Shown: positions 1 through 9,586 of the stretch, piece by piece
Position numbering within the stretch: position 1 is the first letter of the stretch
Layout of the letters: each line of letters begins with the position of its first letter
Assembly: GCA_019677205.1 (NCBI GenBank)
Contig: JAAMXY010000292.1
Location: 1 to 40,843 of the forward strand
DNA: 40,843 nucleotides
Origin: Pinguiococcus pyrenoidosus
Lineage: Eukaryota > Sar > Pinguiophyceae > Pinguiochrysidales > Pinguiochrysidaceae
Direction: 5' to 3'
The notes under the pieces: model-generated
What the model was told of the DNA's origin: nothing
The model's database searches: none
What the model saw: the letters and a program-made list of their open reading frames with translations, nothing else
Position numbers and translations under genes: made by a program

Positions 1-66
1 ACACCGACGTGGCCTCCAGCCAAGGGGAGAAGGAGAACAAGATCTGAGATCCAGCCCCCAAGCAAT

Positions 67-102
67 TTCAAATTTCTCAATTTCTCAATTTCTCAATTTC
101 TA
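67..102. repeat. AT-rich tandem repeat (TTTCTCAA-like)
   Basis: Short degenerate tandem copies of a TTTCTCAA-like unit lie in a strongly AT-rich stretch (about 60-180). No convincing gene lies to the left of IFT70 in this window. Confidence 0.6.
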
Positions 103-206
103 TATTTGAAAATTTAAAAATCTCCTGAAATCGAGAGGAGAAATCCCACAATCCTCGAGATCACAAAATTTCGAAAAAAACGAGGCTGGGAGGCTGCACC
201 CTTAAC

Positions 207-673
207 CAAGGGGATAAAGCATGGGGTATACTACCAGCGTTTTTGGTACTACCTCGGCCACGCGAGGTTCTCGAAAAGTTGGGGAGTAGAGTTTTCACTG
301 ATTTCAAAATATTCAAAACTTCATAAACCAACCAATATTGAATATTGCATCACGGAACGGGTGGCACAAGGTATTATTGCATACAGTGCGAAAAGAAGAG
401 GTTGGAAAGATTCTGTCCCCGTTTCCCGCTCAATTGCCGTCGACTCTCTGGCCTCGTCGCCTAAGAATTCGGCCTTCGCTATGTCAAGTTAGCTCGGGCC
501 CTGCCGCCGCTTCATATGCGTAACAACAGAAGGGATCCCGAAAAAATATTGGTAAATTTCTTTTTGAATATTTTGAAATCAGTGAAAACTCTACTCCCCA
601 ACTTTTCGAGAACCTCGCGTGGCCGAGGTAGTACCAAAAACGCTGGTAGTATACCCCATGCTTTATCCCCTTG
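207..673. repeat. Perfect 112-bp inverted repeat with a 243-bp spacer
   Basis: Positions 207-318 and 562-673 are exact reverse complements over 112 bases, with no mismatch found by eye. They flank a 243-base spacer (319-561). Identity breaks off abruptly at both outer and both inner edges. The arms contain no tRNA, 5S or snRNA signature that I recognise, and no ORF in the spacer looks like a protein. A transcript through this block would fold into a long perfect hairpin. Possible explanations are a foldback or MITE-like element, a hairpin-RNA locus, or an assembly or inversion artefact. Confidence 0.85.
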
Positions 674-726
674 CCTTAACCTCGATTTTGTGATCGCCCT
701 CGATCGACCTCCATCCGGAAAAACCA

Positions 727-801
727 TGAACGATCCAAAACCCAAAATCCAAAACCCCAAAACTCAAAATCCAAAATCCAAAACCCAAAACTCAAAACTC
801 A
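727..801. repeat. Low-complexity AAAAYCC-type repeat
   Basis: A run of degenerate units such as AAAATCC, AAAACCC and AAAACTC. It lies between the inverted repeat and the IFT70 start. A TATATA sequence follows at about 847-852, roughly 150 bp before the IFT70 ATG, and might be a promoter element. Confidence 0.6.
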
Positions 802-998
802 AATTTCGAAATTTGTCGATCTCCGATCTCGAGATCTTGCTCGAGTATATAGATAGTAGATGGGGAGAGTCGATAGACCAATAGACCAAAGTTCAAAGTT
901 CGATCCAACCGTTTCAGCCTAAGAAGGGTCTCCTCTGATGCGCACAGCGGTCCAGTTCTGCCCCAGTTCCGCCCCGAACCGCGGCCAGCTCAGTCACC

Positions 999-3448
999 AT
1001 GATCATGGGCGGCGCGCTGCCCGAGGGCCAGTACACCTCCACGGTGTATGGCGCCATCAAAAGCGGACAGTACGACGAAGCCATCCGCATCCTGAGGTAA
1101 TCAATCCGTCGGGAACCATCAGTCCGTCGCTTCCTCCGGGCCCGCACACCCGCTGTAAGGCCGTAAGGCGGTAAAGCTGTAAAGCTATAAAGCTATAGAG
1201 TTTCTCTTCGACCAAAGCTTGCCGAAGCATCCTTGCGCAATGATAAAGATCTGCTGGCAGCCAATCCTGCAAAAGTCGGCCGTCTCATCGTTGGCCTCCT
1301 GTGTCCTTGGTCGGTGCTGCTCCAGCTATGAACTGCAGAACTTCCCGAGAAGCAGGGCAGCGCTCTCCCTCCTGGCCTACTGCTACTACCAGCGGCAGGA
1401 GTTCGCCGCGGCGGCGGTCATGTACGACGAGCTAGTCCGGCTGTGCCCGCAAGTGGAGGAGTACCGCATGTACCATGCCCAGAGCCTGTACAAGGCGGGC
1501 AACCTAGCCGAGGCGCTGCGCGCGGCCATGAGGCTGGGCGGAAGCGACCAGCAGCAGCGCTTGCTGCTGCTGCAGGCGAGCATCAAGTACGAGCAGGACG
1601 AGCGGACGCAGTGCCAGCAGCTCCTGGATCAGTGCATCCAGGACGAGCCGGATGTGGTCATCAACCAGGTGCGCAGCAGACATGGGCGGCGGTGTATCTC
1701 TTCGCTGGGGTCCTCTTCGAGCATCTGGGATCGTGGCTAAGCGCCCACGTCGGATGCACCGCAGGCGGCCGTGCTGTTCAAGGATCAGAAATATGGGGAG
1801 GCCAGAGCGCGATACACAGAGGCCATGAAGATGCTTGGGGATCTGCCGGAGCTCAGCTACAACATCGCCCTCTGCCACTACAAGCAGAAGCAGTACGGAG
1901 CCGCGCTCCAGAACGTCGCCAGCATCATCGAGAAAGGGGTCCGGGAGCATCCAGAGCTCAGTGTTGGCTCCAGGACGGATGGGATCGAAGTGCGAAGCGT
2001 AGGCAACTCCCCCGCCCTGAGAGAAACCTGCCTCATCGAGGCCTTCAACCTGAAAGCGGCGATCGAGTTCCTTGGCAGCAACCTCGAGGCATCCAAGGAG
2101 GTGGGAAGCATGTGCCTCGGGCATCCGACGGTGCTTCCCTCGCTATGCACCGACTGACATGCCCCACCCTTGCACAGGCGCTCAGCGATATGCCTCCGCG
2201 GGAAGAAGAGGAGCTCGACCCGGTGACGCTGCACAACCAAGCGCTGGTGCACATGGACGGGGAACCCAACGCCGGCTTCCGGAAGCTGAACTTTCTCCTC
2301 GAGAACCCGCCGTATCCTGCCGAGACCTTTGGGAACCTCCTGCTTCTCCAGTGCAAGCATGAGTTCTACGACGTGGCCGCGGATCTCATGGCGAACAACG
2401 CGCAGTTCACCTACGAGTACCTCGAGAACGAGCTTTTCGAGTATCTCGATGCGACCATACTGACGCAGACGTCGCCGGAGGAGGCCTACCGGAAGTACGA
2501 CGCGCTCACGACCAAGCACATCGACACCCTGCGCAAGCTCACCAAGCAGCTGCAAGACGCCAGGCTTGCGCGGGACAACGAAGAGATCAAAGGGAAGCTC
2601 AAGGAGTACGACGAGGCCCTGGAAAAGTACATCCCCGTGCTCATGGCTCAGGGCCGGATCTACTGGGAGAGGAAGCAGTACGAGATGGTCGAGCGCCTCT
2701 TCCGCCAGACGGCGGAGTTCTGCTCCGAGAACGAGACGTGGAAAGTCTGCGTCGCGCACGTGATGTTCATGCAAGACAAGTTCAAGGACGCCATCCGCTA
2801 CTACGCGCCGATCGTCCACAAGGGAAAGCACGGAGAGAACATCCTGGAGGTGCCGGCGATTGTGTTGGCGAATCTGTGCGTCTCGTACATCATGACGAGC
2901 CAGAACGAAGCTGCCGAGGAGCTGATGCGCAAGATCGAGTCCGAGGAGCAGCGCCTGAGCTACCTAGACCCCGACAAGCAGGTGCGTCGTCTTGACGAGG
3001 CAATTGAGCCGCCGCCGCCATACCGAATGATCCTCCGTGCACCGCTTACGACCCGCCTTTCCAGGTGTATCACTTGTGCATCGTGAACTTGGTGATCGGC
3101 ACGCTGTACTGCGCAAAGGACAACTTCGAGTTCGGCATTTCCCGCATCATCAAGTCTCTTGAGCCCTACGATCGCAAGATCGGGCCCGACACGTGGTTCT
3201 ACGCGAAGCACTGCTTCCTGGCCCTCGCTGAGCAGATGGCCAAGCAGATGCTGCACTTGAAGGACAGCTCCATGCACGACATCATCAACTTCCTCGATCA
3301 GGCGGACGAGCACGGCGCCAGAATCAGCACCGTCATCAACGTGCACGTTGACCCCAGCGGGAACGACACGATGGACTTGTCGACGCACACGGTCTCGTAC
3401 GAAGCCCGGCAGCTCAAGAGAATCTTCTTGCGCCTCATGGCGGGCTAG
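999..3448 (+). CDS. IFT70: Intraflagellar transport protein IFT70 (TTC30 family)
   Basis: IFT-B complex subunit, a superhelical TPR protein that carries cargo such as tubulin modifiers during cilium assembly. Five exons give about 654 residues, close to the family length of about 665: 999-1096, 1326-1668, 1765-2100, 2178-2981 and 3065-3448. Donors are GTAATC, GTGCGC, GTGGGA and GTGCGT; all acceptors are AG and frame is kept throughout. Family hallmarks seen include PRSRAALSLLAYCYY (exon 2), DVRSVGN-like and EAFNLKAAIE (exon 3), EEELDPVTLHNQAL and YIPVLMAQ (exon 4), and YHLCIVNLVIGTLYCAK (exon 5). The start may be 999 or the second ATG at 1005. The gene is complete and appears functional. It converges on the small minus-strand gene 207 bp downstream. 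I am very sure of the family. Confidence 0.95.
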
Positions 3449-3655
3449 GCCGTGGTGGGGAGGTTGCGCCGCGCTTGAGCCGCTTGATAGCATAGAATTG
3501 TTCACCCGAAGCCAGGTCGCGGATTGTGAACGATAGCGGCCGTGTTGTGTGCCACATGATGATAGATCCACCACACATCATAGCTAGCAATACCAGTCAT
3601 TTGTTTTACGCCGACAGCCCGGCACCAATGCAGCATGCCGAATCTGTCGGGATCT

Positions 3656-4043
3656 CTACGGCATCTCGTCCAGAATCCGTTTGGTCTCCTCGCGGTACTT
3701 GCGGTACTCGGCTACGCTCTTCTCTGCCTGATTGTAGTCCTTCTGCGGAACCAACGCAACGGACAAGAAGGAAACGCCGGAACAAAGCAAACCATGAGAT
3801 GCATGAAACGCTGGGGACCGTTCTCAAGCGCGTCGATTCGGACAGATGTGCACTTACTCTGCAGGCCGGTTCGATGTAGTAGCAGCATCCCATCCCAAAG
3901 AGTCCCACGGCCATGCAGATGGCCGTGTCTCTCTTCCACTGCGGCGGGTCGCTGAACATCCAGCCCCCCGACGGCGCGTCGACGTACTTCGGGTATCGGA
4001 AGTGGCTCCCAGCGCCCATGCGCCGCAAGAAGGTCGCGCGCAT
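3656..4043 (-). CDS. Small single-helix protein, possibly mitochondrial
   Basis: A 90-residue protein in two exons, 4043-3858 and 3742-3656, with a consensus GTAAGT donor and a CCGCAG acceptor. The N-terminus is basic (MRATFLRRMG). It is followed by a PSGGW motif, one hydrophobic helix (about residues 43-58, AICMAVGLFGMGCCYYI), and a charged helical tail ending in KRILDEMP. Size, basic N-terminus and a single helix behind an SGGW motif resemble small accessory subunits of respiratory complexes such as complex I. That is inference and no family is assigned with confidence. It shares a head-to-head promoter with the TPR gene and ends 207 bp from the IFT70 stop. Confidence 0.65.
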
Positions 4044-4520
4044 CTTCAACTCCACTCTTTGTTTGCTAAATCACACGGTTCTCCACAAAGGCTTCCGCTT
4101 CTTCGCTTTGACGACACGAAATAAGCCAACGCGCGGGAGGCACTGTGCGCTCGCATGGCTGTATATTTCTATATTTATATTCGAAACTTATCACGCGTGA
4201 TTACGGCAACTTCATATATTTCAAAATATTATTTAAAACAAATTATCAAAAATATATAAATAAAGTACGAAACTTTATGATAAAACCTCCTTTCGACAAG
4301 ATTTTGAAAATAGCCACAAGAGGAAACCATGTGGAGACGTTCCGCCAAAGATACGCGCGTGAAAGTGCGCCCTTTCCCAGCCTCTTTCTCTTCGCTTCGC
4401 TTCGCTTCGCTTCCCCCCGCCCTCTTCCAGGGCTCGCGCGTGATTTGGCGGTGGAAACGTATCTTCGTCAGATCCATCAAGCTGAGGCTTCAGGAGTTTC
4501 TCCGGACATCGCAACTGCGA
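4044..4520. promoter_or_regulatory. Divergent promoter region, AT-rich core
   Basis: This stretch separates the two divergent genes. Positions about 4160-4300 are strongly AT-rich against a GC-rich background. A (CTTCG)n microsatellite lies at 4390-4413, in the probable 5' leader of the TPR gene. No specific factor site could be named. Confidence 0.5.
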
Positions 4521-6224
4521 ATGGAGTTTTCAAACGAAGCGCCGCACACGCGAGATGACCTCGCCGGCGACGAAGTCGCGATTCGGTGGTTCATGAAGGG
4601 GCTCAACTGGTGCTACGCATTCTGTCACGAAGAGGCGCTCCGCTGCTTTGCTTTAGCGCTGGAGGCCGACGACACTTGCTCTTTGGCGCACTGGGGAACG
4701 GCCTACGCCATCGGGCCGAACTACAACGACGACGTGCGGACCCCGGATCAGTGGCGGATGTGCTACGACTGTGTAGAGCAAGCCAAAGCACACGCCAAAA
4801 CGCCGCTGGAGCGCCATCTCGCGGCCGCTTCTGCCAGGAGATTCGCCTGGCCAGCTCCCCCAGACCGACACCACTTGGATGTGGCGTATTCGGACGCCAT
4901 GCGAGAGGTCTATCAGGCCTTTGCGGACGATGTCGATGTGGCCTGTCTCTTTGCCGAGTCGCTGCTGATGCTGGCGCCCTGGAGGATGTGGCTGGACAGG
5001 CGCGAAGTGATCCGAAGGGCCGCTGCGGAAGCGCGGCACGTGCTGGAAGAGGCGCTGCAGCGAGACGCGAAGCACCCAGGCCTGCTCCACATGTACCTGC
5101 ATCTGATGGAGCTCTCCTCGGACTTCGCTACCACCGTGCCGTATCTCAAGACGATGCAGGACATCTTTCCGCTGGCCGGGCACCTGGTGCACATGCCGTC
5201 GCACATCCACGTGCTCCTCGGGGATTGGCAGGCAGCCATCGAGTCGAACCAGAAGGCCGTCGAGGCCGACGAGGCCTACACGAGAGCCCGCGGCGTAGAC
5301 ACCTTCTATGGCTTCTACCGTGCGCACGACTACCACATGTGCATCTACGCCGCCATGATGGCGGGAAGGCGCGAAGAAGCCGTCGCCTACACGAAACGCA
5401 TGCTCCTTCCCGGGAACATCATAAGCCGCTGCGGGCTGTCGCTGGGCTACGTGTTCCACCACTATCTTGAGCCATACGTCGCTGTCCAGTGGCACGCTCT
5501 CGTACGCTTCGGCCTCTGGGATGAAATTCTCCAAGCGCCGCTCTGTCCGCAGGACAGTCTGGCGGACGGAACGCAGCCGCAAGAAGAAGCACCTCGTCCA
5601 GAAGACATCTACACCAGCACGATAGCGACCGGCCACTATGCCAAGGGCGTGGCGCTCGCTGCGCTGGGAAGGCCCTTGGAGGCTCAGGAGGAGCAGATGC
5701 TCTTCCTTGCTAGCATCAGGGCGGTGTCCGACGAGCATCTGCTCCACAACGTCCGCTCCAGGGACCTGCTGGAGGTTGCAGAGCATCTTCTGGATGGGGA
5801 GGTCGCTTTCGCCCTGGGCTTGTACAAGAAGGCTTTTTGGCAGCTGCGGATGGCGGTCGCGCTGTCCGACAACCTGCCCTTTGATGAGCCATGGGGGTGG
5901 ATGCATCCGCCGCGTCATGCGCTGGGTGCTCTGCTCCTAGCCAGATCCGCTGCCGCCGACTGTCCGCCGGAGCAGGCGGACGAGCACGTGAGAGAAGCGG
6001 AGAAGGTCTTCAGAGCTGACCTGCGTCTCCACCCGAAGAACATCTGGGGCTTGAAGGGGCTCGTGCAGGCGCTGACGCGGAACTCGAGCTGCGCCTGCGA
6101 GCTCAAAGACGAACCGACGGCCTCGGAGCTTGACGACCTGAAAAAACAGCTTGAGAAAGCCCAGGAGTATGCAGATGTCGATGTGGGGAGCGCCTGCGCG
6201 TGCGCTCCTGATGGCATTCGCTAA
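4521..6224 (+). CDS. TPR-repeat protein of a family common in bacteria
   Basis: Uninterrupted reading frame giving 567 residues from the ATG at 4521. The frame stays open to an earlier ATG at 4329 (631 residues), but that extension runs through a CTTCG repeat and looks like leader sequence. Helical-pair repeats run throughout, with hallmarks such as EALRCFALALEAD, AHWGTAYAIGPNYND, HPGLLHMYLHLME and HLVHMPSHIHVLLGDW. The conserved histidines in the last two blocks are typical of a bacterial and protist family usually annotated only as tetratricopeptide repeat protein. No signal peptide or membrane helix is seen, so a cytosolic scaffold is likely. It has no intron, unlike most neighbours. Its precise biochemical role is unknown. 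Confidence 0.85.
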   Translation: MEFSNEAPHTRDDLAGDEVAIRWFMKGLNWCYAFCHEEALRCFALALEADDTCSLAHWGTAYAIGPNYNDDVRTPDQWRMCYDCVEQAKAHAKTPLERHLAAASARRFAWPAPPDRHHLDVAYSDAMREVYQAFADDVDVACLFAESLLMLAPWRMWLDRREVIRRAAAEARHVLEEALQRDAKHPGLLHMYLHLMELSSDFATTVPYLKTMQDIFPLAGHLVHMPSHIHVLLGDWQAAIESNQKAVEADEAYTRARGVDTFYGFYRAHDYHMCIYAAMMAGRREEAVAYTKRMLLPGNIISRCGLSLGYVFHHYLEPYVAVQWHALVRFGLWDEILQAPLCPQDSLADGTQPQEEAPRPEDIYTSTIATGHYAKGVALAALGRPLEAQEEQMLFLASIRAVSDEHLLHNVRSRDLLEVAEHLLDGEVAFALGLYKKAFWQLRMAVALSDNLPFDEPWGWMHPPRHALGALLLARSAAADCPPEQADEHVREAEKVFRADLRLHPKNIWGLKGLVQALTRNSSCACELKDEPTASELDDLKKQLEKAQEYADVDVGSACACAPDGIR

Positions 6225-6553
6225 GGTCGTGCGTGCGGCAAGCCGACGCCGCGGGTTCGTTTTTTTTTTAGGGCTTTTCCCCCACGCCTTCTGCTCCGGC
6301 GCCTGCTTGCGCCTCTCGTCGCGACGGACATGGTTCCAGGATGGTACAAACCTTGTAGACCAACCCTCTCTGCGCGCACGGATGTGCGCGTAGCGTTGGC
6401 GTTGGAGCTCTTCGCAACGATCTTCGCACAGAAGGGTCGACGGCTCCCGCCGCCTCATTCGAGCAGTCGCATGCTGCAAAGAGCGCGGCCTATGGCAACG
6501 CCATGCCCGAGGAGCATTGAGAATCCATTTCTTTCCGTCGTTCATCGCTTTCT
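6225..6553. other. Convergent intergenic region, nothing recognised
   Basis: It lies between the stops of the TPR gene and the lumen-protein gene. No ORF, RNA gene or repeat could be supported; there is only a short T-run near 6259. Confidence 0.5.
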
Positions 6554-7792
6554 TCATCGCTCTGGTGGCCGAAGCTGAATCTCCACAAAGAGCTCGTCTG
6601 GGCGGTACTCATTGACATTCGGTCTATACTGCGAATCCATCACATACTCCTCTGCTTGTGCGTCGAATCCGAGTCGACCCAGGTAGCTCACGAGGGGTCC
6701 GGCCACCAAATCGGGGTGGAAGCGAGAGTTCGTGTTGCTCATGGCCACAATGCTCGTGATGGTGAACGGCCTGATCGTCGTGAGCTGCAGAGATGCCGGG
6801 AATCCATCGTCCCAGTCCTCCTGCAGTTGTGCGTCGCTGCAGCCGCCCTTGCCGCAGCTGTCTCCTCCGGTGAGCTTGTAGGACTCGAAGACGCCTAGCT
6901 TCCGCATGCGCTCGAGCAGGCTCCGCGCCTTGCTCAGTCCCGCCACCACACAATCCGGTTGATCGGCAATCTGCGGAGCGAGACAGCCAATCGAGTTCCA
7001 TTGCATCAGCCATACCAAACTAGAGAAGTGGGAAAAACATGCTGCATGACGCACCTTCTCGTCCGCAGGACCAGAGCGATAGATGTCCAGCGTCCCTTCA
7101 GCAACTTGCCTCGCGAACGCTGCTCGTTTGAGCAAGTCGGGAAGCTGGCGTTCCAGGGTCACATACCGCGCAAGCAGCTGCGCGTCGAAGACATACTCGT
7201 TCTCGAGAGCCTCGTAGCTGAAGGAGTCCGCGAGGCGTGACCTTCTCCGCACCTCGGCGGCCAAGGCAGCCAGCTGCCTCTGGCTCTCCTGCTCGTAGGC
7301 CTTGGCATCCACGACGATCGAAGCCGCGCCGTCCACGATATCCACTATCTTCCTGGCGACACCTGCGTCGATGCTCCTCGGAGGAGGGAAGGCCACGTAA
7401 CCCTCGTAGTTGGGAGCGTTCTGCGTCGTCAGCGCCCTCAGATAGTACTCCAAGTCCAGCTCCGCAGCGCCTGCAGCGTTTGCATTGCATTGCATTGCAT
7501 TGCATTGCATTGCAAGAGCTCATTAGGCGCCCGCTTCTCCTCAGCCTCCTTCCCATCGCACTCTCCAGCAAGCTCATCCCCGCTAGCTCATCCCCGCTAG
7601 TTGCCGCTCTGCAGCACCCAAACGGCGCAACGCACCTCTAGGCCGGGCCTCTGCAGCAGCCGGATGCGATCCCAAGAGCACGGCCAGCAGCCCTTGCACC
7701 ACCCGCCTCCTCGGGCGGCTCGCCAGCCCGAGGCCCCCGGGCAGTCCCGCCAGGCAGAGGAGGAGCAGGCAGAGCTTGGCAGCAGTCGTCAT
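6554..7792 (-). CDS. Predicted thylakoid-lumen protein of unknown family
   Basis: Three exons, 7792-7636, 7470-7055 and 6970-6554, encode about 329 residues. Both donors are GTGCGT-like, both acceptors are CAG, and the phases match. Residues 1-23 form a signal peptide (MTTAAKLCLLLLCLAGLPGG). A basic RPRRR with a second hydrophobic stretch (VVQGLLAVLLGSHPAAAEA) follows, so a twin-arginine lumen-transfer domain with an AxA cleavage site lies behind an ER signal. The mature part is soluble and largely helical, with a paired-cysteine segment (DSCGKGGCSD). I recognise no domain. Predicted location is the thylakoid lumen of a complex plastid; this is inferred from the leader only. A TGCAT repeat sits in intron 1. 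The gene is head-to-head with the PIP kinase, 111 bp apart. Confidence 0.8.
7480..7514. repeat. TGCAT pentanucleotide microsatellite in an intron
   Basis: Six tandem TGCAT units plus TGCA lie inside intron 1 (7471-7635) of the lumen-protein gene. They end just upstream (in the minus-strand sense) of its CTGCAG acceptor. Confidence 0.95.
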
Positions 7793-7903
7793 CGACGCCG
7801 CTGTGTTCCGGGGCGAAAGGCTCTGGCAACGTCATCGCTGACGCATCTGGACAGAGACGCTCTGTCCCGCCGCCGCCTCTGCAGGGGCCAAATTGCCGGC
7901 GTC

Positions 7904-9367
7904 ATGGGGCCGCTGGGCGTGTTGGGGCTACGGCGCTGGCTTGGCGTGGCCCTCGGCGTGGCGCTGGGCTTCCTGGCCCGGCAGCGGCGCTTGCGGCCCT
8001 TGCAGGACCCCTCTCGCCAGCTGCTGCTCAAGGTGCTGGAGCACTCGGGCCACCCGCTGGCGTCGCTGTCGTTCGCCGCGCTGGAGGCGGACTTCAACAG
8101 CACGTCGGGGAACACCGTGTGGTTCGACACGCCGCTGGGCCGCGTGGCGGCGCCGGAGAACGAGGCCTTTGCGGCGCTGCGGACCGAGGCCTTTGGCATG
8201 TCGGAGCAGGCCTTCTGGGCGGCCTTGGCCGAGGCGGTGAGCTTCGAGCCCATGTCGAGCAACTCCAAGGGCAGCCAGCGTCGCGGTGCGTCGTTCTTCC
8301 GCAGCCCGTGCGGCAGCTTCGTGGTGAAGGAGCAGAGTGCGGAGGACACGCGGAAGCTGCTGGCCATCCTGCCGGCCTACTACAAGTACAGCCTGGCGGA
8401 GAGGGACTCGCTGCTGGCGAAGCATTGCGCGGTGTTCCTGCTGTACACGTCAGAGAGGGGGGAGGACCACCAAGAGAAGGGCGTCGCGGTGCGGCATTTC
8501 CTGGTGCTGCAGAACGTGTTTCCCACGGCGAAGATGCCGCAAAGACGACGCCCCCCGAGCAAGGCGCCCTTCCCGCGACTGGTCTTTGACCTCAAAGGCT
8601 CGACGTCTGGCCGCCATTCGCTGCCTCTGAAGGACTGGGGCCTCCTGAGGACTGTGCGCTCGCGCGACTGGTTTCGTGGGGTGGTCGACTTCTCCGGGGA
8701 CCTTGGGAAGAAGCCGGCTCAGCTCAAGGATCAAGACTGGCTCGCGCTGGGCCTTCCGCGAGTTCCCGTCTCGCAGCATCCTGCCGTGCGGGAGCAGCTG
8801 GAGCGAGACACCGAGTTCCTGGCCGACAACGGGCTCATGGATTACAGCCTCCTGGTCGGGGTGCATCTGCTTCCTGCCGCCTCGCGGGTTGAAGGCGGAG
8901 CGCAGCGGATTGCGGCCAGGCGAAGACCAGGTGTAGAGGGTCGGGAAAGGGCACGCGAGCGACAAGGGAGCGCGGAGGGAGGCCCCTGGAGGAGCAAGCG
9001 CCCAGACCATGGGTTTGCAGCGTCCGTCTTCTTCAAGAATCGGGAGAGCGTGTCCGACTTTCAGGACAGCATTGAAGGGTACAGCATCGCCGTGATCGAT
9101 TTCTTGCAGGACTTCAATCTGCGCAAGAAGCTGGAGGCAGCCGTCAAGGTCTCTGTGGGCTACAAGTACCAGGAGATCTCCGCCATGGCCCCTGAAGCGT
9201 ACCGCGAGAGGTTCTTGGCCTTCTTGCGAGCTGCGGTCCTCGACGAAGCACCTTGGGACTATCCGCCCCCAGCGGACGAGATGGATGAGACGAGAGCCGT
9301 CGTGAGGTCGCCCCGCGTGGCAGTGCCTTTGGATGGCATGAAGCGACTACCCGGCAGCGTAGGCTGA
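7904..9367 (+). CDS. Phosphatidylinositol-phosphate kinase (PIPK) with an N-terminal hydrophobic helix
   Basis: Phosphorylates phosphatidylinositol phosphates to bisphosphates at membranes. Single exon, 487 residues from the ATG at 7904. The catalytic core is complete: FVVKEQ with the nucleotide-binding Lys, LLAILPAYYKY, FDLKGSTSGR, DNGLMDYSLLVGVH, and IAVIDFLQDFNLRKKLE (the IID-type metal-binding Asp). The C-terminal block before the stop matches the usual PIPK ending (PEAYRERFLAFL). Residues about 5-26 (GVLGLRRWLGVALGVALGFL) form a hydrophobic segment not found in classical PIPKs, suggesting a membrane anchor. A low-complexity RERARERQGSAEGG insertion separates the two catalytic halves. Substrate preference (type I, II or III) cannot be decided. 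No MORN or FYVE domain is present. Confidence 0.93.
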   Translation: MGPLGVLGLRRWLGVALGVALGFLARQRRLRPLQDPSRQLLLKVLEHSGHPLASLSFAALEADFNSTSGNTVWFDTPLGRVAAPENEAFAALRTEAFGMSEQAFWAALAEAVSFEPMSSNSKGSQRRGASFFRSPCGSFVVKEQSAEDTRKLLAILPAYYKYSLAERDSLLAKHCAVFLLYTSERGEDHQEKGVAVRHFLVLQNVFPTAKMPQRRRPPSKAPFPRLVFDLKGSTSGRHSLPLKDWGLLRTVRSRDWFRGVVDFSGDLGKKPAQLKDQDWLALGLPRVPVSQHPAVREQLERDTEFLADNGLMDYSLLVGVHLLPAASRVEGGAQRIAARRRPGVEGRERARERQGSAEGGPWRSKRPDHGFAASVFFKNRESVSDFQDSIEGYSIAVIDFLQDFNLRKKLEAAVKVSVGYKYQEISAMAPEAYRERFLAFLRAAVLDEAPWDYPPPADEMDETRAVVRSPRVAVPLDGMKRLPGSVG

Positions 9368-9380
9368 CCATAATCCACGT

Positions 9381-9540
9381 GGGTGGGTGGATGGGTGGAT
9401 GGGTGGATGGATGGGATGGGAGAGGTGCGAAGCGCTTGATGCTGCTTCTGCCTTCCATGAGAGGGAGAGGGAGACGCAGACGCAGAGGCAGACGCAGACG
9501 CAGACGGAGACGCAGAGGCAGAGGCAGACGGAGAAGGAGA
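9381..9540. repeat. Two simple-sequence tracts (GGATGGGT and AGACGC/AGAGGC)
   Basis: Degenerate GGATGGGT units lie at about 9381-9420, and hexamers of the AGACGC/AGAGGC type at about 9460-9540. They fill most of the 219-bp convergent gap between the PIPK and membrane-protein stops. Confidence 0.85.
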
Positions 9541-9586
9541 ATCCTTGGCGATCACCGCGACGTCTGTCTCTTGCGCACTTTGCTAC

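Noticed and set aside
1..47. Open frame (third frame) ending in a stop at 45-47 that could be the C-terminus of a gene to the left
   Set aside because: Only 14 codons are visible, with no recognisable motif.
338..884. ORFs overlapping the inverted repeat (338-523, 516-884 plus; 512-760 minus)
   Set aside because: They arise from repeat and low-complexity DNA; the products are not protein-like.
860..905. GTTCGATCC resembling a tRNA B box
   Set aside because: No A box, acceptor stem or cloverleaf could be found upstream.
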